Below, in pieces: positions 1-6,719 of a DNA stretch of 7,405 bases. The stretch covers positions 1 through 7,405 of the forward strand of contig DYTA01000056.1 of the NCBI GenBank assembly GCA_020726205.1. Reading direction: 5' to 3'. Position 1 is the stretch's first letter; every line of letters begins with the position of its first letter. Source of the DNA: Nitrosospira multiformis (GTDB lineage: Bacteria > Pseudomonadota > Gammaproteobacteria > Burkholderiales > UBA11063). A program made the position numbers and the translations under genes. Under the pieces are notes generated by a model. The model was not told where the DNA came from. It saw only the letters and a list, made by a program, of their open reading frames with translations, and made no database searches.

Positions 1-1351
1 ATGCTAGTACAGCAACAATTAAACTTGGTAATCGACGAATTTGATTAATTATTTCAGCCTCTTGATGTACTGGCAATAAATTACGTGTTTTTGCTAAACT
101 AAATGCCAAATACATTAGAACAACTAATTGAGTAGTAAATGCTTTTGTTGATGCAACACCAATTTCAGGACCTGCTTGCGTTAATACATGTAATTTAGAC
201 AAACGAACCAAGCTACTTTCAGCAACATTACATATTGATAATGTTTTATCCATACCTAATTCAATAGCATATTTAATACTTGCTAAAGTATCAGCTGTTT
301 CACCTGACTGAGATAAACTAATTACTAATGTTTGTGGATTTGCTGGAATTTTACGATAACGATATTCACTTGCAATATCCACAGAACACTCTAAATTTGC
401 ATATTCTTCAATCCAATATTTAGCAATCAATCCTGCATTGTAACTAGTTCCACATGCAATGATTTGAACCTTATTAATTTCAGCAAAAATTTGTGGCGCT
501 AACTCACCAAAAGCAAGAGGATTAAAATCTTCTCCTAAATGTTGCATCGTGTCTGCTATTGCTCGTGGTTGCTCAAAAATTTCCTTTTGCATATAATGAC
601 GATATTGTCCCAATACAGTTGCTGATGCAGATAATTCACTAATATTTTGCTGACGCTCTACTTCTACGCCTGATTTATCCCATATTTGATAACCACTAAT
701 TTTAATCCGAGCAATATCACCTTCCTCAAGATAGACAACTTTTTGTGTAACAGGTAATAAAGCCGAAATATCTGATGCAAAAAACATTTCTTCGATACCA
801 ATTCCAAGTACCATTGGAGAGCCTAGACGAGCACAAATTATTTCATCTGGGTTATCCTTGTTAATCACACCAATTGCATATGCACCATGTAATTGATGAG
901 TTGCCTGACGCACCGCATCTAATAAATTATGATTATGTTTATATATTGAATGAACTAAATGAACAATTACTTCAGTATCTGTTTGCGATTCAAAAATATA
1001 TCCCTGTTCTTGTAATTCATGTCGTAATTGAGCATAATTTTCAATAATTCCATTATGAACTACAGCTAAAGTATCATTTGAAAAGTGAGGATGGGCATTT
1101 GTTTCACTAACACCACCATGTGTAGCCCAACGTGTATGACCAATACCAACTTGACCACGAAATTCATCTTTTGTACATAATTCAGTCAGTAACTTCACTC
1201 TTCCAGTAACACGCTTACGTTCTAAGCTGCCACTTTTAGTAATCACAGCAACACCAACTGAATCATAACCACGATATTCTAAACGAGAAAGACCTTCTAA
1301 TATAACGGCAACTACGTTACGCTCACTAACACCACCAACTACTCCGCACAT
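1..1351 (-). CDS. glmS: Glucosamine-6-phosphate synthase (glutamine:fructose-6-phosphate aminotransferase), 3' part beyond window
   Basis: GlmS makes glucosamine-6-phosphate from fructose-6-phosphate and glutamine, the first committed step towards UDP-GlcNAc for peptidoglycan and lipopolysaccharide; it is cytoplasmic. The reading frame is open from ATG at 1351 to the window edge, giving 450 codons of a family usually about 610 residues long, so the end of the isomerase half lies outside. The start MCGVVGG places the nucleophile Cys at residue 2, exposed after Met removal. The glutaminase domain shows RLEYRGYDS (23-31), GHTRWATHGG (71-80) and HNGIIENY (99-106). The first SIS domain has CGTSYNAG (300-307) and SLSQSGETADT (345-355), followed by CNVAESSLVR (374-383) and AGPEIGVASTKAFTTQL (393-409). 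A Shine-Dalgarno-like AAGGGG lies just upstream, 20 bases after the hemH stop, so it is probably cotranscribed with hemH. That gap is too short for a glmS ribozyme, and glmU is not adjacent. Confidence 0.97.
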   Translation of the reverse strand, partial: MCGVVGGVSERNVVAVILEGLSRLEYRGYDSVGVAVITKSGSLERKRVTGRVKLLTELCTKDEFRGQVGIGHTRWATHGGVSETNAHPHFSNDTLAVVHNGIIENYAQLRHELQEQGYIFESQTDTEVIVHLVHSIYKHNHNLLDAVRQATHQLHGAYAIGVINKDNPDEIICARLGSPMVLGIGIEEMFFASDISALLPVTQKVVYLEEGDIARIKISGYQIWDKSGVEVERQQNISELSASATVLGQYRHYMQKEIFEQPRAIADTMQHLGEDFNPLAFGELAPQIFAEINKVQIIACGTSYNAGLIAKYWIEEYANLECSVDIASEYRYRKIPANPQTLVISLSQSGETADTLASIKYAIELGMDKTLSICNVAESSLVRLSKLHVLTQAGPEIGVASTKAFTTQLVVLMYLAFSLAKTRNLLPVHQEAEIINQIRRLPSLIVAVLA

Positions 1352-1371
1352 AAAATAACCCCTTTTTTAAT

Positions 1372-2340
1372 TTAATTAATTATCTTTTTTAACACGTTAA
1401 TAAACTCGAAAGAATCATTAAAACAAGGCACATATCCAAATTTTTTACCACCATTATTCAAAAATAAATCTCGATATTCTTGAGATACCTCTTCTAATGT
1501 CTCTAAACAATCACTGACAAACCCAGGACAAACCACTACAATATTTTTACAACCAGATAATGCTAAAGATTTTATAGTATTATCAGTAGCAGGTTCAACC
1601 CATTTTGCTTTACCAAATTTAGATTGATAGCATAACAAAGCATTTAGCTTTGGATCTAAACCTAACTCAATACATAATGCTAGATATGTTGATTCACACT
1701 CTTTCACATAACTATCACCATTATCAATTAAATCAACTGGAACAGAATGAAAACTTACAACTAGTTTAGTTTCTTGACTTTCTATCCAATATTTTCGAAC
1801 ATTATCAGCTAAAATTTTTATATATTGTCGATTAACAGCAAAACTATTAATAAATTTTATTTGCGGAATCTGATATTTATCTGTATAGTAAGCACTTAAT
1901 TGATCAAAAACCGGTGCTGTAGTCGAACTAGAATATTGTGGGTAAAGTGGTAAAACAATCAATTCATCTATTGTAAAACTAGCTTCAAAATGAGTTAATC
2001 GCTCACGAATTGTACGAGAACCATAACAAAACGCATAATCCACAACAGTATCAGAATTATCAAACTCTTGCTGCAGTTGTAATGCTTGTTGTTGTGTATA
2101 ATAACTAAGTGGCATACCTTTACCATCAAGCCAAATTTGTTGATATTTATGTAACAATTTTTTAGAACGAATAGGTAGGATTATTCCATATAAAATAGGA
2201 TACCATAAATAACGAGGTAAATTAACTACTCTTTTATCAGACAAAAATACTTTTAGAAAATTTTTAATTGACTTAACATCTAGAGCTTCAGGAGATCCTA
2301 AATTTACTAATAAAATTAGTTTCTTTAAATTTGTTTTCAT
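1372..2340 (-). CDS. hemH: Ferrochelatase (protoporphyrin/coproporphyrin ferrochelatase)
   Basis: Ferrochelatase inserts Fe2+ into protoporphyrin IX, the last step of haem b synthesis, at the cytoplasmic face of the membrane. The 322-residue length is normal for the bacterial family. Visible blocks are LLVNLGSPEA (10-19) at the N-terminus, VLPLYPQYSSSTTAPVF (129-145), the ferrochelatase signature SFHSVPVDLIDNGDSY (196-211) with the metal-site His198, YQSKFGKAKWVEP (238-250), and CPGFVSDCLETLEEV (271-285), where Glu280 matches the catalytic Glu. There is no C-terminal cysteine cluster of the [2Fe-2S] type. It starts 24 bases after the plsY stop, with a weak TTAGG upstream, and ends 20 bases before glmS, so it is probably translated from an operon transcript. 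SFHSVP replaces the commoner SFHGxP; the signature allows G or S there. Confidence 0.96.
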   Translation of the reverse strand: MKTNLKKLILLVNLGSPEALDVKSIKNFLKVFLSDKRVVNLPRYLWYPILYGIILPIRSKKLLHKYQQIWLDGKGMPLSYYTQQQALQLQQEFDNSDTVVDYAFCYGSRTIRERLTHFEASFTIDELIVLPLYPQYSSSTTAPVFDQLSAYYTDKYQIPQIKFINSFAVNRQYIKILADNVRKYWIESQETKLVVSFHSVPVDLIDNGDSYVKECESTYLALCIELGLDPKLNALLCYQSKFGKAKWVEPATDNTIKSLALSGCKNIVVVCPGFVSDCLETLEEVSQEYRDLFLNNGGKKFGYVPCFNDSFEFINVLKKIIN

Positions 2341-2364
2341 TCACAACCTAATCATTTAATTAAT

Positions 2365-3000
2365 TTAACCAACATCATTATTTGTTGATTTAGTATCTTC
2401 TTTTTTAAAACTGTGCTCTTTACCTTTTAATAATCTTACAATATTACTGCGATGTTTAAAAACAACTAATACTGCAATCATTAAAGTTGCGCCAAAATAT
2501 GATGTATTCCCAAATATAATATATGCATATACTGGAGATATAAGAGTTGCTAAAACAGCGGCTAAAGAAGAAATCCGTGATACTTTAAACACAATAAACC
2601 AACTAATAACTAATAATAAAGCCAAAATTGGACTAAAACCTAATAACACACCTATAGCAGTTGCGACACCCTTTCCACCTTTAAACTTAAAAAAGATCGG
2701 ATATATATGTCCAATAACAACTAGTAAACCGCAAATACCAATAATAGCCTCACCACCGCTTATACCACGCATTAAACACCGTACGATTAAAACAACAATT
2801 AATCCTTTAACTAGATCACCTAATAAAGTAAATGCAGCAGCTTTTTTATTACCACTCCGCATTACATTAGTCGCACCTGCATTATTAGAACCGTAGCTAC
2901 GTGGATCATCTAGTTTCATTAATTTACTAATGATAATAGCAAAAGATAATGACCCAAATAAATAGGCTAAAATTAAAATTAAGTATAATTGATAATTCAC
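2365..3000 (-). CDS. plsY: Acyl-phosphate:glycerol-3-phosphate acyltransferase PlsY
   Basis: PlsY is an integral inner-membrane enzyme that transfers an acyl group from acyl-phosphate (made by PlsX, not in this window) to glycerol-3-phosphate, giving lysophosphatidic acid for phospholipid synthesis. The 211 residues carry the three family motifs: DPRSYGSNNAGATNVMR (32-48), the glycine-rich phosphate loop FKFKGGKGVAT (104-114) and FKHRSNIVRLLKGKE (181-195), with conserved Asn186 and Glu195. Hydrophobic segments lie at about 4-26, 58-75, 84-104, 115-138 and 145-180, fitting the usual multi-pass fold. The first motif has Ala41 where many relatives have Pro (GSxNPGATN). A good Shine-Dalgarno, GAGGTG, sits just upstream of the ATG. 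Gaps are 30 bases from the gene before and 24 bases to hemH, suggesting cotranscription. The short Lys/Asp-rich tail after residue 195 is not conserved in the family as far as I know. Confidence 0.96.
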   Translation of the reverse strand: MNYQLYLILILAYLFGSLSFAIIISKLMKLDDPRSYGSNNAGATNVMRSGNKKAAAFTLLGDLVKGLIVVLIVRCLMRGISGGEAIIGICGLLVVIGHIYPIFFKFKGGKGVATAIGVLLGFSPILALLLVISWFIVFKVSRISSLAAVLATLISPVYAYIIFGNTSYFGATLMIAVLVVFKHRSNIVRLLKGKEHSFKKEDTKSTNNDVG

Positions 3001-3030
3001 TTAACACCTCAAAAAATATGACAATGTAGA

Positions 3031-3570
3031 TTAATAAGATAGATTAAACTGAACTTGATTAGTACCAACAGTAACCGCTGTATTATTACTTGGTTTTAAC
3101 GGAATAGCTACACTTTGTTTTAATGTATCTTCAGTTGAATAATTGTTTAACTTTGGTGAATACGCTTGCATCGCCGCCTGATTTGAATTTGTAATATTAA
3201 AATTAGCAACTGCATTTTGATCATAAGAATTACTGTTTCGATTAAAATATTTATCGTTAGCACCCAAATTAGCATGAACAGTAGCTTCAGCATTATCTGA
3301 TTTAGTCCTAGCAATAACAGCACTGGCATTTTGTTTCATACATAATGGATCTTTTAGTTTATCGCAATACCAATACTGTTCATTACTATTAGTAAATCGT
3401 TGTTGACTAGATTCTGGAATACTAAAAGCCATATGCGAATTAAGAACCTGACTCTCACTAACTTGCCCTGCACTTAAAAAGTCAGGTACAAAGTCGTCCA
3501 CACTAAAAGCATGGACATCCATAACTAGAAACGCCATACTCAAAGAGAATACGAAACGTTTTAAGTTCAT
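3031..3570 (-). CDS. Exported protein of unknown function
   Basis: I do not recognise this 179-residue protein. The chosen start at 3570 opens with MNLKRFVFSLSMAF, a basic n-region and hydrophobic core followed by VHA at 19-21. This looks like a Sec signal peptide cleaved before Phe22. The frame stays open upstream to an ATG at 3669, but that start would overlap the erpA end by about 95 bases and bury the signal peptide. The chosen start lies 4 bases after the erpA stop, with only a weak AAG-type ribosome site, so translation may be coupled to erpA. The mature part has two cysteines (Cys69 and Cys77, in YWYCDKLKDPLC) that could form a disulphide. Next comes an Asn/Ser/Ala-rich stretch from about 80 to 165, then VQFNLSY at the C-terminus. 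The terminal aromatic residue recalls outer-membrane proteins, but 158 mature residues with no clear strand pattern is weak support. It is probably periplasmic or surface-exposed, and cotranscribed with erpA and plsY. Confidence 0.72.
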   Translation of the reverse strand: MNLKRFVFSLSMAFLVMDVHAFSVDDFVPDFLSAGQVSESQVLNSHMAFSIPESSQQRFTNSNEQYWYCDKLKDPLCMKQNASAVIARTKSDNAEATVHANLGANDKYFNRNSNSYDQNAVANFNITNSNQAAMQAYSPKLNNYSTEDTLKQSVAIPLKPSNNTAVTVGTNQVQFNLSY

Positions 3571-3574
3571 AATC

Positions 3575-3907
3575 TTAAACCGAAAATGATGAACCACAAC
3601 CACAAGTAGTTTGAGCATTTGGATTCTTAATTGTAAACTGAGATCCTTCAAAAGAATCAACATAATCAATTTCCGCTCCAGTTAAATATTGAAATGACAT
3701 TGTATCAACCAAAAATTTAACACCTTCTTTATCAATTACAAAATCATCTTCATTTGTAATTTCATCAAAGGTAAAACCATATTGAAAACCAGAACAACCA
3801 CCGCCAGTAATAAAAACTCTTAATTTCAAATCAGGATTACCTTCTTCTTCAATTAATTCTCTAACTTTTGCTACTGCATTATCTGTAAAAATAATTTGCT
3901 CTTCCAT
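3575..3907 (-). CDS. erpA: Iron-sulphur cluster insertion protein ErpA
   Basis: ErpA is an A-type carrier that receives Fe-S clusters from the assembly scaffold and delivers them to apo-enzymes, notably IspG/IspH of isoprenoid synthesis in E. coli; it acts in the cytoplasm. The 110-residue length and whole-length pattern fit the family: [17 protein letters not shown] (29-45) contains Cys38, and [11 protein letters not shown] (100-110) supplies Cys102 and Cys104, the three cluster ligands. The remaining blocks, FLVD and the YLTGAEIDY region (74-82), are also typical. The FQYGF and [11 protein letters not shown] forms favour ErpA over IscA or SufA. It starts with ATG preceded by AAAGGA at good spacing. 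It follows the tsf terminator and probably begins the transcription unit running leftwards to glmS. The gene directly after it starts 4 bases beyond its stop. Confidence 0.96.
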   Translation of the reverse strand: MEEQIIFTDNAVAKVRELIEEEGNPDLKLRVFITGGGCSGFQYGFTFDEITNEDDFVIDKEGVKFLVDTMSFQYLTGAEIDYVDSFEGSQFTIKNPNAQTTCGCGSSFSV

Positions 3908-3930
3908 TTTTAGTTCCTTTATTTAAAGTT

Positions 3931-3974
3931 TAAATTATATTGGTAATTATAACAAAAAATCCTTCGCTACAACG
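3931..3974 (-). promoter_or_regulatory. Probable erpA promoter region
   Basis: The minus strand carries two perfect TATAAT boxes (3951-3946 and 3939-3934) between the tsf terminator and the erpA start. No good -35 box is visible. TTGTAG in the terminator loop (3972-3967) lies only 15 bases from the first box, and CGTTGT (3974-3969) lies 17 bases from it. A promoter is expected here because the terminator separates erpA from tsf, but the exact box is uncertain, since AT-rich DNA produces TATAAT by chance. Confidence 0.42.
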
Positions 3975-3985
3975 AAGGATTTTTT
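3954..3985 (-). terminator. Intrinsic terminator of rpsB-tsf
   Basis: A perfect 13-bp inverted repeat has arms at 3954-3966 and 3973-3985 around a 6-base loop. The core CCTTCG/CGAAGG is flanked by a run of A on one side and a run of T on the other. Read on the minus strand it begins 14 bases past the tsf stop and ends in six T, a textbook Rho-independent terminator. The symmetry would also allow it to act on the plus strand, although no plus-strand gene ends here. Confidence 0.93.
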
Positions 3986-3999
3986 GTAAATTTGTAAAA

Positions 4000-4884
4000 T
4001 TATACTTTAGCAGCAGCTGCTACTTCTGCAGCATAATCAACAACTTTTTTCTCAATACCTTCACCAACAACATACAATGTAAAACCATTGATAGTTGCAG
4101 ATTTAGATTTTAACAATTGCTCAATAGATTGTTTGCCATCTTCAGCTTTGATAAATACTTGACTTAATAAAGTAATTTCTTTCAAGAATTTATTTACAGT
4201 TCCCTCAACAATTTTTTCAATCATTTCAGCTGGCTTACCTGCTTCTTTGGCACGCTCAGAAGCAACACGACGTTCTGTTTCAATTAATGCAGCATCTACA
4301 CCCGCAGCATCAAGTGCTTTTGGTTTTGCAGCAGCAATATGCATAGCAATATCTTTACCTAAAGCATCATCACCACCGTTTAAATCAACTAAAACACCTA
4401 TTTTTGAACCATGTAAATAAGCAGCTAATTCACCTTCAGTGCTATAACGAACAAAGCGACGTACGCTCATATTCTCGCCTAATTTAGCTACTGTAGCCTT
4501 ACGGATTTCTTCAACTGTTTCACCAGAAGCAACTTTTAATTCAGCAATATTTTCAATTGTAGCAGATGGATTTACCACAATCGCATCAGCAATACTTGTT
4601 GCAAAAGCTACAAAACCTGAATCTTTAGCCACAAAATCTGTTTCACAGTTAACTTCAACCATTGCACCAGTTTTTTTATCCGCAGAAATAGCAACAACAA
4701 CAACACCTTCTGCAGCAGTACGACCAGCCATTTTTGATGCTTTGTTACCAGATTTAATTCTTAGTAATTCTTCAGCTTTTTTTAGGTCACCCTCAACTTC
4801 AACTAAAGCTTTTTTACACTCCATCATTCCTAAACCAGTCATTTCACGTAGTTCAGCAACCATTTTGGCAGTAATATTTGCCAT
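4000..4884 (-). CDS. tsf: Translation elongation factor Ts
   Basis: EF-Ts exchanges GDP for GTP on EF-Tu during protein synthesis in the cytoplasm. The N-terminal UBA-like domain is clear: [20 protein letters not shown] (4-23), [19 protein letters not shown] (24-42). It is followed by GRTAAEGV (54-61) and the EF-Tu-contacting [11 protein letters not shown] (78-88). [11 protein letters not shown] and the [11 protein letters not shown] block mark the core subdomains. At 294 residues it is slightly longer than the E. coli protein. The C-terminus [13 protein letters not shown] is, from memory, very like that of Neisseria. A strong AGGAG precedes the ATG at good spacing. It follows rpsB after 80 bases that hold a hairpin, and is closed by a strong terminator 14 bases downstream, so it is expressed with rpsB. 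Confidence 0.98.
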   Translation of the reverse strand: MANITAKMVAELREMTGLGMMECKKALVEVEGDLKKAEELLRIKSGNKASKMAGRTAAEGVVVVAISADKKTGAMVEVNCETDFVAKDSGFVAFATSIADAIVVNPSATIENIAELKVASGETVEEIRKATVAKLGENMSVRRFVRYSTEGELAAYLHGSKIGVLVDLNGGDDALGKDIAMHIAAAKPKALDAAGVDAALIETERRVASERAKEAGKPAEMIEKIVEGTVNKFLKEITLLSQVFIKAEDGKQSIEQLLKSKSATINGFTLYVVGEGIEKKVVDYAAEVAAAAKV

Positions 4885-4931
4885 ATTAAACTCCTATGTA
4901 TACCAACATAAATTTGATTTAAATATAAAAC

Positions 4932-4956
4932 TGAGCCGTAACAAAGTTACGGCTCA
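4932..4956 (-). terminator. rpsB-tsf intergenic hairpin, probable attenuator
   Basis: A perfect 11-bp stem (arms 4932-4942 and 4946-4956, TGAGCCGTAAC and its complement) closes a 3-base loop. On the minus strand it begins 8 bases after the rpsB stop and is followed by GTTTTATATTT, a broken T-run. It is probably a partial terminator or RNA-processing/stability hairpin that adjusts tsf relative to rpsB. The broken T-run argues against full termination, and tsf has no obvious promoter of its own. Confidence 0.7.
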
Positions 4957-4964
4957 ACGAAAAA

Positions 4965-5750
4965 TTATTCACCAGCTTCGTCAGTAGCTTTTTTAACTCT
5001 TCTTACTGTTTTTGCTTCTTCAGCTGCATCTTCAACGATTTCAACTTTAACTGCTTTAGCTAAATCAGCAACCGTTTCATTTTTTGCGGCTAAAACAGCA
5101 TCAGCAATAGCTGAAGCATAAAGTTTAATAGCACGAGCAGAATCATCATTACCAGGGATAATATAATCAACACCAGAAGGATCATTATTTGTATCCACAA
5201 CACCGATAACAGGAATACCCAATTTTTGAGCTTCTTGAATTGCAATATCATGCATACCAGTATCAACCACGAACATTGCAGAAGGTAAGCCTTTCATTTC
5301 AGCAATACCACCAATTGTTCTTTGAAGTTTTTCAACTTCACGAGAGATATCTAATAATTCTTTTTTAGATAAACCAGCATCTGCTTGTTCTAACAATGCA
5401 GATTTTGTTTCTAATTTTTTAATTGATTTTTTAACTGTTTCAAAGTTAGTTAACATTCCACCTAACCAACGGTGATCAACGTATGGCATACCACAACGTT
5501 TTGCTTCTTCTGCAATAATTTCACTAGCTTGTGCTTTAGCACCAACAAAAAGAACGAAACCTTTATTTTTAACTGTTTGTTTAGTAAACTTAATTGCTTC
5601 TTCAAACATAGGTAAAGTTTTATCTAAATTGATAACGTGAATTTTATTACGTGAACCAAAAATAAATTGCTTCATTTTTGGATTCCAGAATTTAGTTTGG
5701 TGACCGAAGTGAACTCCAGCTTCTAACATTTCTTTAATTGAAACTGACAT
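4965..5750 (-). CDS. rpsB: 30S ribosomal protein S2
   Basis: S2 is a late-assembling protein of the small ribosomal subunit and often controls its own rpsB-tsf messenger. The 261 residues begin [20 protein letters not shown], then FWNPKM, with the family blocks HVINLDKTL (38-46), [16 protein letters not shown] (91-106), [14 protein letters not shown] (178-191) and [10 protein letters not shown] (199-208). The last 20 or so residues form a charged tail, as in several longer S2 proteins. The likely ribosome site is AAAGG, 10 bases from the ATG. A stronger GGAGG lies 27 bases upstream, too far to serve this start, and probably belongs to the leader structure. It is followed by the intergenic hairpin and tsf. 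A promoter and a leader of about 100 bases precede it. Confidence 0.98.
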   Translation of the reverse strand: MSVSIKEMLEAGVHFGHQTKFWNPKMKQFIFGSRNKIHVINLDKTLPMFEEAIKFTKQTVKNKGFVLFVGAKAQASEIIAEEAKRCGMPYVDHRWLGGMLTNFETVKKSIKKLETKSALLEQADAGLSKKELLDISREVEKLQRTIGGIAEMKGLPSAMFVVDTGMHDIAIQEAQKLGIPVIGVVDTNNDPSGVDYIIPGNDDSARAIKLYASAIADAVLAAKNETVADLAKAVKVEIVEDAAEEAKTVRRVKKATDEAGE

Positions 5751-5850
5751 AATTAATTTTCCTTTATAAGGGTTATACCTCCACCTATGGATTTAGATGA
5801 CCAATGGTCACACCCTTTGACCATAAGTGTGCGAATTTTAAAAAATAAGA
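5751..5850 (-). promoter_or_regulatory. rpsB leader RNA, probable S2-responsive control element
   Basis: The leader, about 100 bases from the predicted start site to the ATG, contains ordered structure. A perfect 7-bp hairpin, ATGGTCA/TGACCAT (5824-5818 with 5810-5804), has the loop AAGGGTG. Six loop bases (AAGGGT, 5817-5812) are complementary to ACCCTT (5773-5768), so a pseudoknot is possible. The middle arm can instead pair with TGGTCA (5803-5798). The block GTGGAGGTATAACCC (5784-5770) closely resembles, from memory, the stretch just before E. coli rpsB. The likely ribosome site, AAAGG, sits in the small hairpin CCTTATAAAGG (5771-5761). E. coli rpsB is known to be repressed by S2 through its leader; its operation here is inferred. 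Confidence 0.68.
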
Positions 5851-5856
5851 ACCATT

Positions 5857-5886
5857 ATTGTACACTATATTGAAGACTAATGTCTA
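5857..5886 (-). promoter_or_regulatory. rpsB promoter (sigma-70 type)
   Basis: On the minus strand, TAGACA (5886-5881, five of six matching TTGACA) and TACAAT (5862-5857, five of six matching TATAAT) are separated by 18 bases. Transcription would start near 5850, about 100 bases before the rpsB ATG. The -35 box lies 17 bases beyond the ppsR stop. This is the best -35/-10 pair I found in the window. Confidence 0.65.
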
Positions 5887-5903
5887 TAATTTTACATTTT
5901 AAA

Positions 5904-6719
5904 TCAAAATTGTCTTTTTAATTTAACCACTTGCATAATTGCAACAGAAATTTCCTCAATAGACTTATGGCTAGTATTTAAAAATGGGATTTCACAATGC
6001 GTAAAAATTCTTTCAGCAGACTGAATCTCATTCATACATGTATTTAACTGCGAATACTTACTGTTTGGTAAACGATGAGAACGAATACTGTGCAATCTTG
6101 GAGCTTCAATACTTAACCCAAATAGTTTTTGGCGATATGGCTGTAATATTTTTGGTAAATTATCACTATGTAAATCTACCTCAGCTAAGGGATAGTTAGC
6201 AACTTTAATACCATAATTAACTGCTAAGTAAATACTAGTTGGCGTTTTTCCAACACGAGATACACCAACTATAATAATATCAGCATCATCATAATGTTTA
6301 CTACTAACTCCATCATCATTTTCCATTGAGTAATGAATTGCATCAATTCTATTATTATAACTTTCTTCGTTACCAATACTATGCACACCACTAATTGGAT
6401 GCAAAACTGCATTAGCACCCAGAGCCTCTTCTAAACGCCCCAAAAAAGCATCAAAAAAATCTAAATTAACAGCGTAATCAACATGTAATAACTGACGTAA
6501 TTCAGGATTTATTACACTTGAAATAATTATTGGTGGCTTTCCTTCTACCATAAAACGATTACGAACTTTCAATAAAGCTTGGCTAATTTTAGCAGGAGAA
6601 TTAGCAAATGGAAATGATTCATTACGAAATTTGGCTTCAGGAAATTTACTTAATAATGCAGAACCTAATTTTTCAGTAGTAATTCCGGTGTGATCTGAGA
6701 TATAAAATACACTACGCAT
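5904..6719 (-). CDS. ppsR: Phosphoenolpyruvate synthase regulatory protein (bifunctional kinase/pyrophosphorylase, DUF299 family)
   Basis: PpsR inactivates PEP synthase by ADP-dependent phosphorylation and reactivates it by Pi-dependent dephosphorylation, so it helps switch between glycolysis and gluconeogenesis in the cytoplasm. The 271 residues show the family start VFYISDHTGITTEKLGSALL (4-23), the P-loop GVSRVGKTPTSIYLA (152-166), YPLAEVDL (176-183), and the C-terminal LHSIRSHRLPNSKYS (209-223) and SIEEIS (253-258). These fit the PEP synthase regulator rather than the PPDK regulator, though the two branches are hard to tell apart by eye. The target gene ppsA is not in the window. A strong TAGGAG precedes the ATG. 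The gene diverges from dsbB across 63 bases and stops 17 bases before the rpsB -35 box, with no terminator between. Confidence 0.9.
   Translation of the reverse strand: MRSVFYISDHTGITTEKLGSALLSKFPEAKFRNESFPFANSPAKISQALLKVRNRFMVEGKPPIIISSVINPELRQLLHVDYAVNLDFFDAFLGRLEEALGANAVLHPISGVHSIGNEESYNNRIDAIHYSMENDDGVSSKHYDDADIIIVGVSRVGKTPTSIYLAVNYGIKVANYPLAEVDLHSDNLPKILQPYRQKLFGLSIEAPRLHSIRSHRLPNSKYSQLNTCMNEIQSAERIFTHCEIPFLNTSHKSIEEISVAIMQVVKLKRQF

Noticed and set aside
1352..1371. Possible glmS ribozyme or other riboswitch before glmS
   Set aside because: Only 20 bases separate hemH from glmS, enough for a ribosome site but not for a ribozyme; such ribozymes are also mainly found in Gram-positive bacteria.
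3147..3329. 60-residue open frame on the minus strand inside the exported-protein gene
   Set aside because: It is wholly contained in another frame of a better-supported gene, has low-complexity Ile/Leu-rich content from AT-rich DNA, and has no separate start signal.
3571..3669. Upstream ATG at 3669 for the exported protein (212 residues)
   Set aside because: It would overlap the erpA 3' end out of frame and place about 33 extra residues before an otherwise normal signal peptide.
3954..3985. Terminator hairpin as a DNA uptake sequence pair
   Set aside because: The core CCTTCG/CGAAGG does not match the Neisseria (GCCGTCTGAA) or Haemophilus (AAGTGCGGT) uptake words, and no repeated copy is seen in the window.
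4895..4905. Extended -10-like TGGTATACA on the minus strand before tsf
   Set aside because: Transcription from it would begin within or after the AGGAG ribosome site, leaving the message without it.
4742..4987. 81-residue open frame on the plus strand over the tsf start and intergenic hairpin
   Set aside because: It lies antisense to the highly conserved tsf N-terminus and shows no recognisable domain; it reads as a shadow of tsf.
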